From: HK-STAS-PATE-42 sp964461505
GTDB lineage: Bacteria > Patescibacteriota > Saccharimonadia > Saccharimonadales > HK-STAS-PATE-42
Direction: 5' to 3'
Assembly: GCA_964461505.1 (NCBI GenBank)
Contig: CAYWUW010000012.1
Location: 1-21,810 of the forward strand
DNA length: 21,810 bases
Made by a program: the position numbers and the translations under genes. A model generated the notes under the pieces. That model was not told the origin of the DNA. It saw only the letters and a program-made list of their open reading frames with translations, and did not search any database. Of the stretch, positions 7,914-14,227 are shown piece by piece (position 1 is the first letter of the stretch; each line of letters opens with the position of its first letter).

Positions 7914-8171
7914 CTATAAAGTACCTGTACTAGGATGCTTATGACTCTCTTCATAATGTGTGTAAGTCTTGGAAGGCTTTAAATTACTCTGGTGCTGAGT
8001 ATAAGGAACGGCTAATATTTCTCTCCAGCGTTGGATCTCTAACCGCAGTTCCGCATAGTCTTCTGGTCTGTAGTGGTGTAAAACTTCTTCGGTGCCCCGC
8101 ACCAGTGTTATCCAAGCACCCAACGGGTGTTTTTGACTATTTGAACAAGGGCGTTCATAATAAGACCTCAT
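7914..8171 (-). CDS. Uncertain small protein, 85 aa
   Basis: Minus-strand ORF from ATG 8171 with a protein-like composition (GAWITLVRGTEEVLHH, then an acidic and aromatic helix-like stretch, then a His-rich tail). No family is recognised. Its start codon overlaps the start of the divergent cupin-like gene inside one CATG. The frame is open much further upstream, but there it is only the antisense of the cupin gene. No clear promoter is seen. It would precede the oxygenase-like gene on the same strand by 48 bp. It could be a real small gene or a chance ORF. Confidence 0.35.
   Translation of the reverse strand: MRSYYERPCSNSQKHPLGAWITLVRGTEEVLHHYRPEDYAELRLEIQRWREILAVPYTQHQSNLKPSKTYTHYEESHKHPSTGTL
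8156..8161 (+). promoter_or_regulatory. Possible -10 of the cupin-like gene
   Basis: CATAAT ends 8 bases before the ATG at 8170, matching the leaderless spacing seen at other genes in this part of the window. Confidence 0.35.
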
Positions 8172-8796
8172 GAGAGAACTTAACTTTTCCACACCACACC
8201 TAAAAGCCACTGAGCTAATACTTAACGATAAGTTTGAGATAACAAAACAGGTTATTGTAATAAATCTTTCCGATAAGCCAGTTACCGTAGACTCGGACAA
8301 GAGTACTTTTACAATCCTAGAGTCTCGCTTATTGAGCAACACCTCAATCTCAGCCGATGGGGCTTCTGTGGTAATAATGGAAACTACTGGAAAAGACTTT
8401 ATTGAGATGTCGGAACAGGCGGCAACCAACTTCAAAGACTCTTGGGATAAGGCTAGCAAACTATATCCAGATGTTGAAGAGCTAAAAAAACTCACCATGC
8501 ATAAGTCTTCAAAAGATACTGTTGGTGGGTATGAACTTAACCTATGGTATCTAGAAGGCAACTCACTTGGTCGTATCCATCAGATACACGACTTTGAAGA
8601 AGTTCATACGCAAGTACTTGGAACAGGAATGATGCAGAAATACGCCGAGCAAACTTACCCTAGTGTATTTGAGACTACTTATATGATCCCTGGACTTACT
8701 CACTACCCCTACTTTGATGCAAATGGAGCGTATCCGTGGCACTCCTACAATGCCATAACCAACTGTGTGTGGTTGGCAATTGAAAAACACTCCTAG
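8170..8796 (+). CDS. Cupin-like protein, function unknown
   Basis: A 208-aa soluble protein. The C-terminal half has a cupin-like pattern of metal ligands: RIHQIHDFEEVHTQ (His137, His140, Glu144, His146), then after a GTGMMQ turn, PGLTHYPYF (His178) and YPWHSYNA (His191). This fits a small metal-binding beta-barrel such as an isomerase, lyase or dioxygenase; the reaction cannot be named. The N-terminal half is beta-rich without a recognised motif. It is probably the last accessory gene, since the iterated TAAGCTTA motif begins 150 bp downstream. Neighbours are an oxygenase-like gene, a transporter and an amine oxidase, which hints at one small-molecule pathway. Confidence 0.7.
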   Translation: MRELNFSTPHLKATELILNDKFEITKQVIVINLSDKPVTVDSDKSTFTILESRLLSNTSISADGASVVIMETTGKDFIEMSEQAATNFKDSWDKASKLYPDVEELKKLTMHKSSKDTVGGYELNLWYLEGNSLGRIHQIHDFEEVHTQVLGTGMMQKYAEQTYPSVFETTYMIPGLTHYPYFDANGAYPWHSYNAITNCVWLAIEKHS

Positions 8797-8804
8797 TGTA
8801 TTAT

Positions 8805-8847
8805 TTTCTCTATTTCTTTATTAATACTTTTGTTTAGGATAGAGAAA
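8805..8847. repeat. Inverted repeat after the cupin-like gene
   Basis: TTTCTCTAT (8805-8813) and ATAGAGAAA (8839-8847) are a perfect 9-bp inverted repeat with a 25-nt A+T-rich loop. It lies 9 bp past the stop at 8796 and may end transcription, though no T-run follows. It also sits near the change from motif-poor to motif-rich DNA. Confidence 0.4.
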
Positions 8848-8991
8848 GTCGCCTCCTTCAATCATCCATACAAAAAGTTTGAGTACATTCTGTAAAATCA
8901 GGTCAGCCAGAAACCATTAGATACCTCACTATATCTATTTTGTGTTAAGCTTAATATTAAGTTTAAGCATTTTTTAGAAAGGGTTTTGATT

Positions 8992-9615
8992 ATGAGCAAG
9001 CAAGAGCAGAAATCTAGTTTAGCTATGGCAGGATTTGTAATTTCGATTATTGCATTGGTGCTTTCGCCGATTCCGATTGTTAATAACTTAGCGTTTTTGT
9101 TGGCAGTTCTTTCTTTAATTTTTGGAACTATCACAATCAAGAAGAGTAAAAAGGGGAAGATTGCAGTTATCCTTTCGGTTATTGCGATAGTTGTGGTAAT
9201 TGTAACGCAGATCTTTTTTGTCAAAGTTTTGGATGATGCCGGAAGCGAAATTAAAAAGGCTACTCAAGAAGCTACTGAATCTATTGAGCGTTCTAGCGGG
9301 AACAGAACAGATGAACTTTTGAAGAATGATGTTAGCGTAGAAATTGGAGCATTTAATGCGGTGGAAGAGGAATACACAACCACTACTTTTTTGCCGGTAT
9401 CTATTACAAATAAGAATGCAGAAAGAAAATCTTATTCTATAGTTATTGAGGCCGTTGATGAAAATAATGCCAGAATCGAAGAAGACACAATCTACATTAA
9501 CGAACTTGGCTCTGGGCAAACGGAAAACGTCAAGGCTTTTGAATATGTAATGTCTGATAAGGTGGATGCTTTAAAAAAGGCGACATTTAAGATTGCTACT
9601 GTAAGCCAGAATTAA
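8992..9615 (+). CDS. Membrane protein with a DUF4190-like N-terminus and a soluble C-terminal domain
   Basis: From ATG 8992 (207 aa; AAAGGG 8 bases upstream acts as a Shine-Dalgarno, and a TTG two codons earlier is less likely). Residues about 10-38 and 50-75 form hydrophobic segments separated by a short basic loop (TIKKSKKGK), as in DUF4190-type small membrane proteins. A linker rich in Glu, Ala and Thr follows, then a beta-rich domain of about 100 residues, probably outside the cell and of the immunoglobulin-like DUF4352 type. No enzyme motif is visible. This is the first gene in motif-rich DNA: TAAGCTTA and TAAGTTTA both lie in its 5' region. Function unknown; an envelope role is likely. 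Confidence 0.75.
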   Translation: MSKQEQKSSLAMAGFVISIIALVLSPIPIVNNLAFLLAVLSLIFGTITIKKSKKGKIAVILSVIAIVVVIVTQIFFVKVLDDAGSEIKKATQEATESIERSSGNRTDELLKNDVSVEIGAFNAVEEEYTTTTFLPVSITNKNAERKSYSIVIEAVDENNARIEEDTIYINELGSGQTENVKAFEYVMSDKVDALKKATFKIATVSQN

Positions 9616-9618
9616 GAT

Positions 9619-9656
9619 TTTTTTAAGTTTAGAGCTTAAAAAAGGACTGCTTTTTT
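9619..9656 (+). terminator. Two overlapping hairpins after the membrane protein gene
   Basis: TTTTTTAAG (9619-9627) can pair with CTTAAAAAA (9635-9643), or AAAAAAG (9638-9644) with CTTTTTT (9650-9656) followed by T. The second is terminator-like, and the two exclude each other because they share the A-run. The first uses the iterated motif variant TAAGTTTA in its stem and loop. Confidence 0.45.
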
Positions 9657-9758
9657 TGCCGGTAGAGGCGGAACTTGTATAACTTGTATATTCTTAATTC
9701 CTAATTTTCTCAAGAGGGCTCTAAGCTTAAATAGGTGCCTAGAATCGGCCTCTGAAGA

Positions 9759-9767
9759 TGGTATAAT
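9759..9767 (+). promoter_or_regulatory. Extended -10 promoter of the tRNA gene
   Basis: TGGTATAAT lies about 48 bases before the mature tRNA 5' end. No clear -35 is seen. A tandem 9-bp repeat AACTTGTAT (9672-9680, 9681-9689) occurs upstream. Its meaning is unknown. Confidence 0.6.
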
Positions 9768-9815
9768 CAAGAAGGTATCTTGAGGTGCTAAAGAACTTAA
9801 GTTTAGATGTAAAGT

Positions 9816-9890
9816 GCCGCCTTAGCTCAGTGGTAGAGCGCTTCCATGGTAAGGAAGAGGTCATGAGTTCAATCCTCATAGGCGGCTCCA
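9816..9890 (+). tRNA. tRNA-Thr (anticodon GGU)
   Basis: Complete cloverleaf: acceptor GCCGCCT/AGGCGGC, D arm GCTC/GAGC, anticodon stem CTTCC/GGAAG with loop ATGGTAA (anticodon GGU at 9848-9850), T arm ATGAG/CTCAT with loop TTCAATC, discriminator T, and an encoded CCA at 9888-9890. It precedes rpmG, as a tRNA does in many bacteria upstream of the rpmG-secE region. Confidence 0.95.
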
Positions 9891-9926
9891 TAAAAACAGA
9901 AGTTTATAGAAATTATCCTTTAGATC

Positions 9927-9935
9927 TGTTATAAT
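9927..9935 (+). promoter_or_regulatory. Extended -10 promoter of rpmG
   Basis: TGTTATAAT, followed by a leader of about 78 nt. The leader holds a 7-bp hairpin TTCTGAA/TTCAGAA (9954-9960 with 9976-9982) before the rpmG start. The flanking sequence GATCTGTTATAATTGAGTTT closely matches the MYG1-family promoter at 17268-17287. Confidence 0.6.
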
Positions 9936-10018
9936 TGAGTTTATTCTCGTTTTTTCTGAACTTTTATCAACTTGTTTCAGAATTCATAATTTAATTTAAA
10001 AGAAGATCATAATTTAAG

Positions 10019-10231
10019 ATGGCTAAAAAGACAAAAGGTAAGAAATCTAAAAAAAGGAAGATCATTGGTTTGGTTTGTGAAGAAACTGGCCGACGCGATT
10101 ACTACACCACCAAAGGCCCGAACGTAACGGAAAAAGTTAGTTTAAAAAAGTATAATCCGCTTTTAAGGCGCGTAACAACTTATACTGAAACTAAAAAGAA
10201 TCTTGGCCGTAACGAAGCTCCAAAAAGATAG
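10019..10231 (+). CDS. rpmG: Large-subunit ribosomal protein bL33
   Basis: A 70-aa, very basic protein. Residues KKRKIIGLVCEETGRRDYYTTKG...KKYNPLLRRVTTYTETK match L33 along its length, with a short extension at the C-terminus. L33 binds 23S rRNA near the E site. The zinc Cys pairs of some L33 forms are absent (a single Cys at position 20), so this is a zinc-free type. It has its own promoter and leader after tRNA-Thr and is closed by the palindromic terminator at 10238-10265, so it appears monocistronic. The start ATG has only a weak purine stretch (AGAAGA) upstream. Confidence 0.95.
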   Translation: MAKKTKGKKSKKRKIIGLVCEETGRRDYYTTKGPNVTEKVSLKKYNPLLRRVTTYTETKKNLGRNEAPKR

Positions 10232-10237
10232 AGAGCT

Positions 10238-10265
10238 AAAGAACCTTAAGCTTAAGGTTCTTTTT
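10238..10265 (+). terminator. rpmG terminator built on the iterated palindrome
   Basis: A perfect 26-bp palindrome (10238-10263) with arms AAAGAACCTTAAG and CTTAAGGTTCTTT runs into T. Its centre is TTAAGCTTAA, so the genome-wide motif forms the apex of the hairpin. It can act in both directions and also lies past the end of the minus-strand gene at 10303. Confidence 0.85.
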
Positions 10266-10302
10266 GTGTGCTAGAAGTGTTTTTTTGCGGGAGAGTTTTT
10301 TG

Positions 10303-11664
10303 CTAAGTTGAACAAATTGAGATAACATCGCTGATGTTAAGTTCTTTTTTAAGAGATTTAATCAGGCCGTCATGGCGAAAAGTTAACATCCCGTTTTGAA
10401 TCGCCAGCCAAGTTATAATCTCGCTAGAACTTTGCCGGCGCGAACTTAAGCTTAATTTAAAATCTTCATCCAAAGCGAGAAGTTCTACTAAATTCGTGAG
10501 GGAGCTGTAGTTTGTTGAGGTAGAAAATTGCAGAGAACTGGCAGCAGCTTTGCTTAAGCTTAAGAAGGTCTGCCAATCTGCTGGCGTAGCAATGCCGAAG
10601 AATTGTTCTAGAGCGCTTAGCGAATCTGCATTAAGTTTTTGAGTAGGGGCATTTGCGGCAAGAGCCTGAATCGGCCGGAGCGAGGCAACAAGAACAAGCT
10701 GCTGAAGTAGCTGAGTTGGATTTGCGGTTAAGTTTAAGGCATATTTTAGACTTTTGGCGGTGGAGCCAGTTCTGGTTGTTAAAATGACGAGCCTTCCGGA
10801 GGCGGCCAGTTCTAAACTTAAGCTTAGTGTTAATTGGTCGGCCGGATCTGCAAAAATAACAACATCTGGGTCGGAAAGTAGAACCTGGCGAATAATTGGG
10901 AGATTTTCAGAATTAAGCTTAGCAAAAATACGTTGGTGCGCAGGCAGGTTGTAATCTTCAAAAAAAGATTCCTCAAATTGCAAGCTAGATTTTATAAAGC
11001 CGGGCTGTGTGGAGTTGGGTTGCGTGGAATTAGACTGTGTGGGACTGGACTGTGCGGAATCTTGCAGATTCTGCGCGGTGGAATTGGATTTAAGCTTAGC
11101 TAGAATTGAAGCCGTTAGATTATAGATTGAAGCCGGGCTGAGTGAATCTAAAAGAATTATTCCAGTTGAATTTTGGAGGGCCACATTAAGCTTAGTTAAG
11201 TTATAATCGCCGAAGCCAAGTTCAGAAAAAGATTGAGCTAGAGTGGTTGAATTTAGAGTTAACGTAAGTTGAACTTCGTTGCCGGCTGAATTTTGAATAA
11301 GGTTTAGATTTAGATTTTGGAGGCCGAGCTGAGGAAGGTTAAGCTTAGCATTTTGTGCGAGCTTGGCGGGGCTGAGTTCTAAATTTGCGAGAGATTTAAG
11401 GTGTTCGACGAGTTCCCCAAGCACTTTAGAAGAAAAAGTTTTGGGTGATTTTTGCAATCTTCCGGCAATTTTAAGATAGCACTGAGCTTTGGTGGAATTA
11501 TTGCCAAAGTTTAAATAGATTTGAACTTGTTCGGCATTTTTGGCTTGAGCAGAAGCAATTAAGCTTAGCAAAAGTGCCTGAGCAGGGAGGTTTAAGTTAG
11601 AGCTGCGCTGGCCCAACGGAGTGGGCTGATTTATTGCGGAATTGCGAGGTTCTGGTTCTGCCAT
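10303..11664 (-). CDS. Degenerate PilB/GspE-like pseudo-ATPase
   Basis: A 453-aa protein that aligns by eye with the intact PilB at 15437-17086 over most of its length but has lost the catalytic motifs. Where PilB has GMVLVVGPTGSGKTTTLY, this protein has GIILLDSLSPASIYNL (168-183): Walker A is gone. Walker B DPDVIMIGEIRD becomes DPDVVIFADPAD (265-276). The His-box region becomes ASGRLVILTTRTGS, and the C-terminal QGMITMYQAGLLKCL is kept as NGMLTFRHDGLIKSL (424-438). A low-complexity Ser-Thr-Gln-Asn-Pro linker (about 197-222), made of short DNA repeats near 10990-11075, replaces the segment after Walker A. The frame is long and intact with in-frame TAAGCTTA sites, so it is probably a working non-ATPase paralogue, perhaps a structural or regulatory partner of a pilus motor. 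Confidence 0.7.
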   Translation of the reverse strand: MAEPEPRNSAINQPTPLGQRSSNLNLPAQALLLSLIASAQAKNAEQVQIYLNFGNNSTKAQCYLKIAGRLQKSPKTFSSKVLGELVEHLKSLANLELSPAKLAQNAKLNLPQLGLQNLNLNLIQNSAGNEVQLTLTLNSTTLAQSFSELGFGDYNLTKLNVALQNSTGIILLDSLSPASIYNLTASILAKLKSNSTAQNLQDSAQSSPTQSNSTQPNSTQPGFIKSSLQFEESFFEDYNLPAHQRIFAKLNSENLPIIRQVLLSDPDVVIFADPADQLTLSLSLELAASGRLVILTTRTGSTAKSLKYALNLTANPTQLLQQLVLVASLRPIQALAANAPTQKLNADSLSALEQFFGIATPADWQTFLSLSKAAASSLQFSTSTNYSSLTNLVELLALDEDFKLSLSSRRQSSSEIITWLAIQNGMLTFRHDGLIKSLKKELNISDVISICST

Positions 11665-11698
11665 TTAAGAAGTTTTTATTAAGCTTAAGTTAAACTTA

Positions 11699-11707
11699 AG
11701 TATAGCA
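11699..11707 (-). promoter_or_regulatory. Extended -10 promoter of the pseudo-ATPase gene
   Basis: The minus strand reads TGCTATACT, then runs straight into TAAGTTTA and TAAGCTTA copies before the ATG. It is divergent from the rplS promoter 45 bp away. Confidence 0.5.
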
Positions 11708-11728
11708 GCATTTTAGAGGGTTGGTGTG

Positions 11729-11758
11729 TTGCAACGGGGGCGTTATTATTGGTATAAT
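11729..11758 (+). promoter_or_regulatory. rplS promoter
   Basis: TTGCAA (11729-11734), an 18-base spacer and TGGTATAAT with TATAAT at 11753-11758. This is the best -35/-10 pair in the window. Confidence 0.65.
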
Positions 11759-11788
11759 TAGAGCTTAAAGTAGTAATTGGAAATCGCA

Positions 11789-11835
11789 GCAGCTCCAATC
11801 CCAATTCTAAACATCAGATTTTGTATTGGAGCTGC
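11789..11835 (+). promoter_or_regulatory. L19 leader hairpin
   Basis: GCAGCTCCAAT (11789-11799) and ATTGGAGCTGC (11825-11835) form a perfect 11-bp stem with a 25-nt loop, 10 bases before the rplS Shine-Dalgarno. Leaders bound by their own ribosomal protein are known for L19 in Firmicutes. Whether this is homologous or only analogous cannot be judged here. Confidence 0.6.
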
Positions 11836-11857
11836 AGGAATCTTTGGAGAAGAAAAG

Positions 11858-12295
11858 ATGAATCAAAAAGTATTAGAAGTTGCCGCTAAATTTAAAAAAC
11901 ACGCTGTTGTTGATGTTAGAACTGGCGATATTGTTAAGGTTAGTCAGCGCATTAAAGAAGGAAGCAAAGAACGTGTTCAGGTTTTTGAAGGCTTGGTTAT
12001 TAGAGTTAGAAATAAAAACGGTATTGCTAATTCAATTTTAGTTAGAAAGCTGGCCAGTGGAGTTTGGGTTGAAAAAGGCTTTATGCTTAATGCTCCGAGT
12101 GTTGAAAAAGTAGAGGTTATGCGCCGCCAAAAGGTTCGCAGAAATTATCTAACTTACATGCGTGAGCGCGCCGGTAAGAACACTAGACTTAAACCAGCGA
12201 CTAAATTTAATAAAGATGCGGTCAATACTTTGCCAGAAGCACCAGTTAAAGAAGAAGTGGTGGAAATTGCCGAAGAAGCACAATCAGAGGAATAG
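11858..12295 (+). CDS. rplS: Large-subunit ribosomal protein bL19
   Basis: From ATG 11858 (GGAGA upstream) this is a 145-aa protein. GDIVKVSQRIKEGSKERVQVFEGLVIR, then WVEKGFMLNAPSVEKVEVMRRQKVRRNYLTYMRERAGKNTR, are characteristic of L19, which sits at the subunit interface of the 50S. The last 30 residues are an acidic tail (EEVVEIAEEAQSEE) not found in the shortest L19s. An open frame reaches back to 11777, but those codons are the leader hairpin and should not be translated. ppa follows after 3 bases, with its ribosome site (GAGGAA) inside the rplS end, so the two genes are one operon. Confidence 0.95.
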   Translation: MNQKVLEVAAKFKKHAVVDVRTGDIVKVSQRIKEGSKERVQVFEGLVIRVRNKNGIANSILVRKLASGVWVEKGFMLNAPSVEKVEVMRRQKVRRNYLTYMRERAGKNTRLKPATKFNKDAVNTLPEAPVKEEVVEIAEEAQSEE

Positions 12296-12298
12296 AAA

Positions 12299-12823
12299 AT
12301 GGATTTTCACGAAGTCATTGAACCTGGTGATTTTAAAAATGGAGCTGTTAACAGCGTGATTGAGATTCCCAAAGGGAGTGTTTTGAAGCTTGAGTACAGT
12401 ATCGAAAAAAAGTGCTTTGAACTAGATAGAGTTGAGCCGAGCATTTTTACAAAGCCTGCAAATTATGGATTTATTCCGCAAACTTTAGATGAAGATGGTG
12501 ACGCTTTGGATACTTTGGTAGTCTGCGTGGAGCAGATTCCAGTTGGAACGGTTGTGGAATGTAAGATTCTAGGAGTTCTAAACTTTGAGGATGACGGCGA
12601 AATGGATTACAAAATAATTTGTGTAGCCAGTGATGATAGAACTGAGAACAAACGCTTAGAAAGCCTGAATGATCTTGGAGAACAGTGGAAGAAGGAAGTT
12701 GAGTTCCATTTTAACCACTATAAAGATTTGAAGAAAGCTGGAACTACAAAGGTTTTGGGCTGGGGAGATATTGAAGACGCCAAAAAGATTGTAGCCGAAA
12801 GCATTGAACGCTGGAAGAAGTAA
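12299..12823 (+). CDS. ppa: Inorganic pyrophosphatase, family I
   Basis: A 174-aa soluble enzyme that hydrolyses pyrophosphate to phosphate, pulling nucleic acid and activation reactions forward. The family I signature DEDGDALDTLV (metal-binding Asp residues) is intact, as are KLEYS near the N-terminus, YGFIPQT and the C-terminal DLKK...GWGD segment. Length is normal. Start ATG with GAGGAA 6-7 bases upstream, 3 bases after the rplS stop: co-translated with L19. Confidence 0.95.
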   Translation: MDFHEVIEPGDFKNGAVNSVIEIPKGSVLKLEYSIEKKCFELDRVEPSIFTKPANYGFIPQTLDEDGDALDTLVVCVEQIPVGTVVECKILGVLNFEDDGEMDYKIICVASDDRTENKRLESLNDLGEQWKKEVEFHFNHYKDLKKAGTTKVLGWGDIEDAKKIVAESIERWKK

Positions 12824-13118
12824 GTAATTACTAAACTTAACGGCCCACAACCACATCTGCGCTAAAGCTAGTTCCGCACAGGGAACTTAAGCTTAAGACA
12901 CACTAATCCCAAAATCGTTTCGGCGCCCGACCATCCGCCCCAAAAAAGCGAACACTAAGCTTCTTTGTTTAGAAGCGGATTCGAGGGCAGAAGTTTTTGT
13001 TTCTTTTTTTTGAAAAAAGAAAGTAATCGAGAAAGAGTCTTTTTTTTGGATTGGATCTCTAAGCAACCGCCTGCTGCCTCCTCTGGAGAGGTATAACCTG
13101 GAGGCTTTTAAGCTTAAG
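12824..13118. other. Gene-free stretch with several hairpins between ppa and gapA
   Basis: No ORF with protein-like content is seen in about 300 bp. Contents are a TAAACTTA and two TAAGCTTA copies; a hairpin GCTTCT/AGAAGC (12959-12964 with 12971-12976); a 10-bp T/A hairpin TTTCTTTTTT/AAAAAAGAAA (13000-13009 with 13013-13022); an eight-T run near 13040; and a GC-rich hairpin GCCTCC/GGAGGC (13076-13081 with 13100-13105) with an inner AGGT/ACCT, followed by TTTT just before the gapA promoter. The last looks like a terminator. The rest may be ppa 3' signals or a small RNA; I see no known family. Confidence 0.45.
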
Positions 13119-13127
13119 TGCTATAAT
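13119..13127 (+). promoter_or_regulatory. Extended -10 promoter of gapA
   Basis: TGCTATAAT, flanked on both sides by the iterated motif (TAAGCTTA at 13109 and 13128, TAAGTTTA right after). The early transcript therefore begins in motif sequence. Confidence 0.6.
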
Positions 13128-13167
13128 TAAGCTTAAGTTTAGAAAAATAGATATTTTGGTGGGAGAT

Positions 13168-14181
13168 ATGAAAACTAGAATTGCGATTAACGGATTTGGC
13201 AGAATTGGTAGAACTGCTTTTAAGATTGCCGCAAGAAGAAGTGATCTAGAAATTGTTGCGATTAATGATTTAAGTTCTGCCGGAACTTTAGCACACCTAC
13301 TGAAGCATGATTCAACTTATCATAACTATAACTGGTACAAAACAATTGAATCTTCTGAAAAAGAGATTATTGTTGATGGGGTTAGGATTCCAATTTTCAG
13401 CGAGAAAGATCCTGCTAAACTACCTTGGAAGAAGCTTGCTGTTGATGTAGTGATTGAAAGTACTGGTTTTTTTACAGAATATAAAAAAGCTAGAGCTCAC
13501 GTTAAAGCCGGAGCTAAAAAAGTGATTGTTTCGGCTCCGTGCAAGGGGGAAGGTTGCAAAACAGTTGTTTTGGGAGTTAACGATGCGGAACTTAAGGCTA
13601 GCGATGTGGTGATTTCTAATGGAAGTTGCACAACAAATTGTATTGCGCCAGTTCTAAAAGTTTTAGAAGATTCGGTTGGTGTTAAAAAATCTATGATGAC
13701 TACGGTGCATAGCTATACTAATTCACAGAGCTTGCAAGATGCACCGAATAAAGATTTGCGAGAGGCGCGAGCTGCGGCAGAAAATATTGTTCCAACCACT
13801 ACTGGAGCTGCCAAAACAGTTGGGTTGGTAGATAGCGGAGCTGTGGGCCGCTTTGATGGTTTAAGCATTAGAGTTCCGACTCCGGTAGTAAGCTTAATTG
13901 ATTTGACTGCGCTAGTAAAAAAGAAGGTTAGAAAAGAGGAATTAAATAAGATTTATACTGAAGCCGCCGCCGAGGCTAACTGGCAGGGTATTTTAAGTGT
14001 GACGAACGAGGAGCTGGTTTCGAGCGATTTTATTGGTAATAGCCATTCGGCAATTGTTGATTTAAGCTTAACGAATGTTGTTGACGGAGATTTAGTAAAG
14101 ATTGTTGCCTGGTATGATAACGAATGGGGCTACAGCAACAGGTTAGTGGAACTTTGTGTTGATGCTAATAATCTTAGATAA
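13168..14181 (+). CDS. gapA: Glyceraldehyde-3-phosphate dehydrogenase, type I
   Basis: A 337-aa glycolytic enzyme converting glyceraldehyde 3-phosphate, phosphate and NAD(P) to 1,3-bisphosphoglycerate. NAD-binding INGFGRIGR (7-15) and AIND with Asp34 suggest NAD preference. The active-site motif is SNGSCTTNC with Cys154 (Gly in place of the usual Ala), and the catalytic His181 lies in TTVHSYTN. PTTTGAAK and WYDNEWGYSNR are intact. A TTG at 13156 is in frame, but ATG 13168 matches the family start and has GGTGG 5 bases upstream. The segment HSYTNSQSLQDAPNKDLREARAAAENI is nearer the cyanobacterial/GapB-like group than the E. coli GapA form. It has its own promoter and appears monocistronic. Confidence 0.95.
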   Translation: MKTRIAINGFGRIGRTAFKIAARRSDLEIVAINDLSSAGTLAHLLKHDSTYHNYNWYKTIESSEKEIIVDGVRIPIFSEKDPAKLPWKKLAVDVVIESTGFFTEYKKARAHVKAGAKKVIVSAPCKGEGCKTVVLGVNDAELKASDVVISNGSCTTNCIAPVLKVLEDSVGVKKSMMTTVHSYTNSQSLQDAPNKDLREARAAAENIVPTTTGAAKTVGLVDSGAVGRFDGLSIRVPTPVVSLIDLTALVKKKVRKEELNKIYTEAAAEANWQGILSVTNEELVSSDFIGNSHSAIVDLSLTNVVDGDLVKIVAWYDNEWGYSNRLVELCVDANNLR

Positions 14182-14227
14182 GTAGCTAAGCTTAAGCGTG
14201 GGGACTACCGATGAGAAGTGGAGCAAG

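Noticed and set aside
7958..8173. Plus-strand ORF of 71 codons before the cupin-like gene
   Set aside because: Its composition is unlike a protein, and it lies opposite the more protein-like minus-strand ORF.
8172..8561. Upstream extension of the small minus-strand ORF
   Set aside because: It is the antisense of the cupin-like gene, whose own frame shows cupin motifs.
9816..9890. tRNA-Thr as the attachment site of the left-hand island
   Set aside because: No repeat of the tRNA 3' end is found near the motif break at about 8,900 or elsewhere in the window, and no integrase is present.
10371..10385. Third copy of the hairpin element (GTCATGGCGA)
   Set aside because: Only ten bases match, they lie in a coding region, and neither stem forms.
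11777..11857. N-terminal extension of L19
   Set aside because: Those codons cover the leader hairpin. ATG 11858 has a ribosome site and matches the usual L19 start.
13156..13167. TTG start four codons before gapA
   Set aside because: ATG 13168 matches the family start and has a suitably placed GGTGG.
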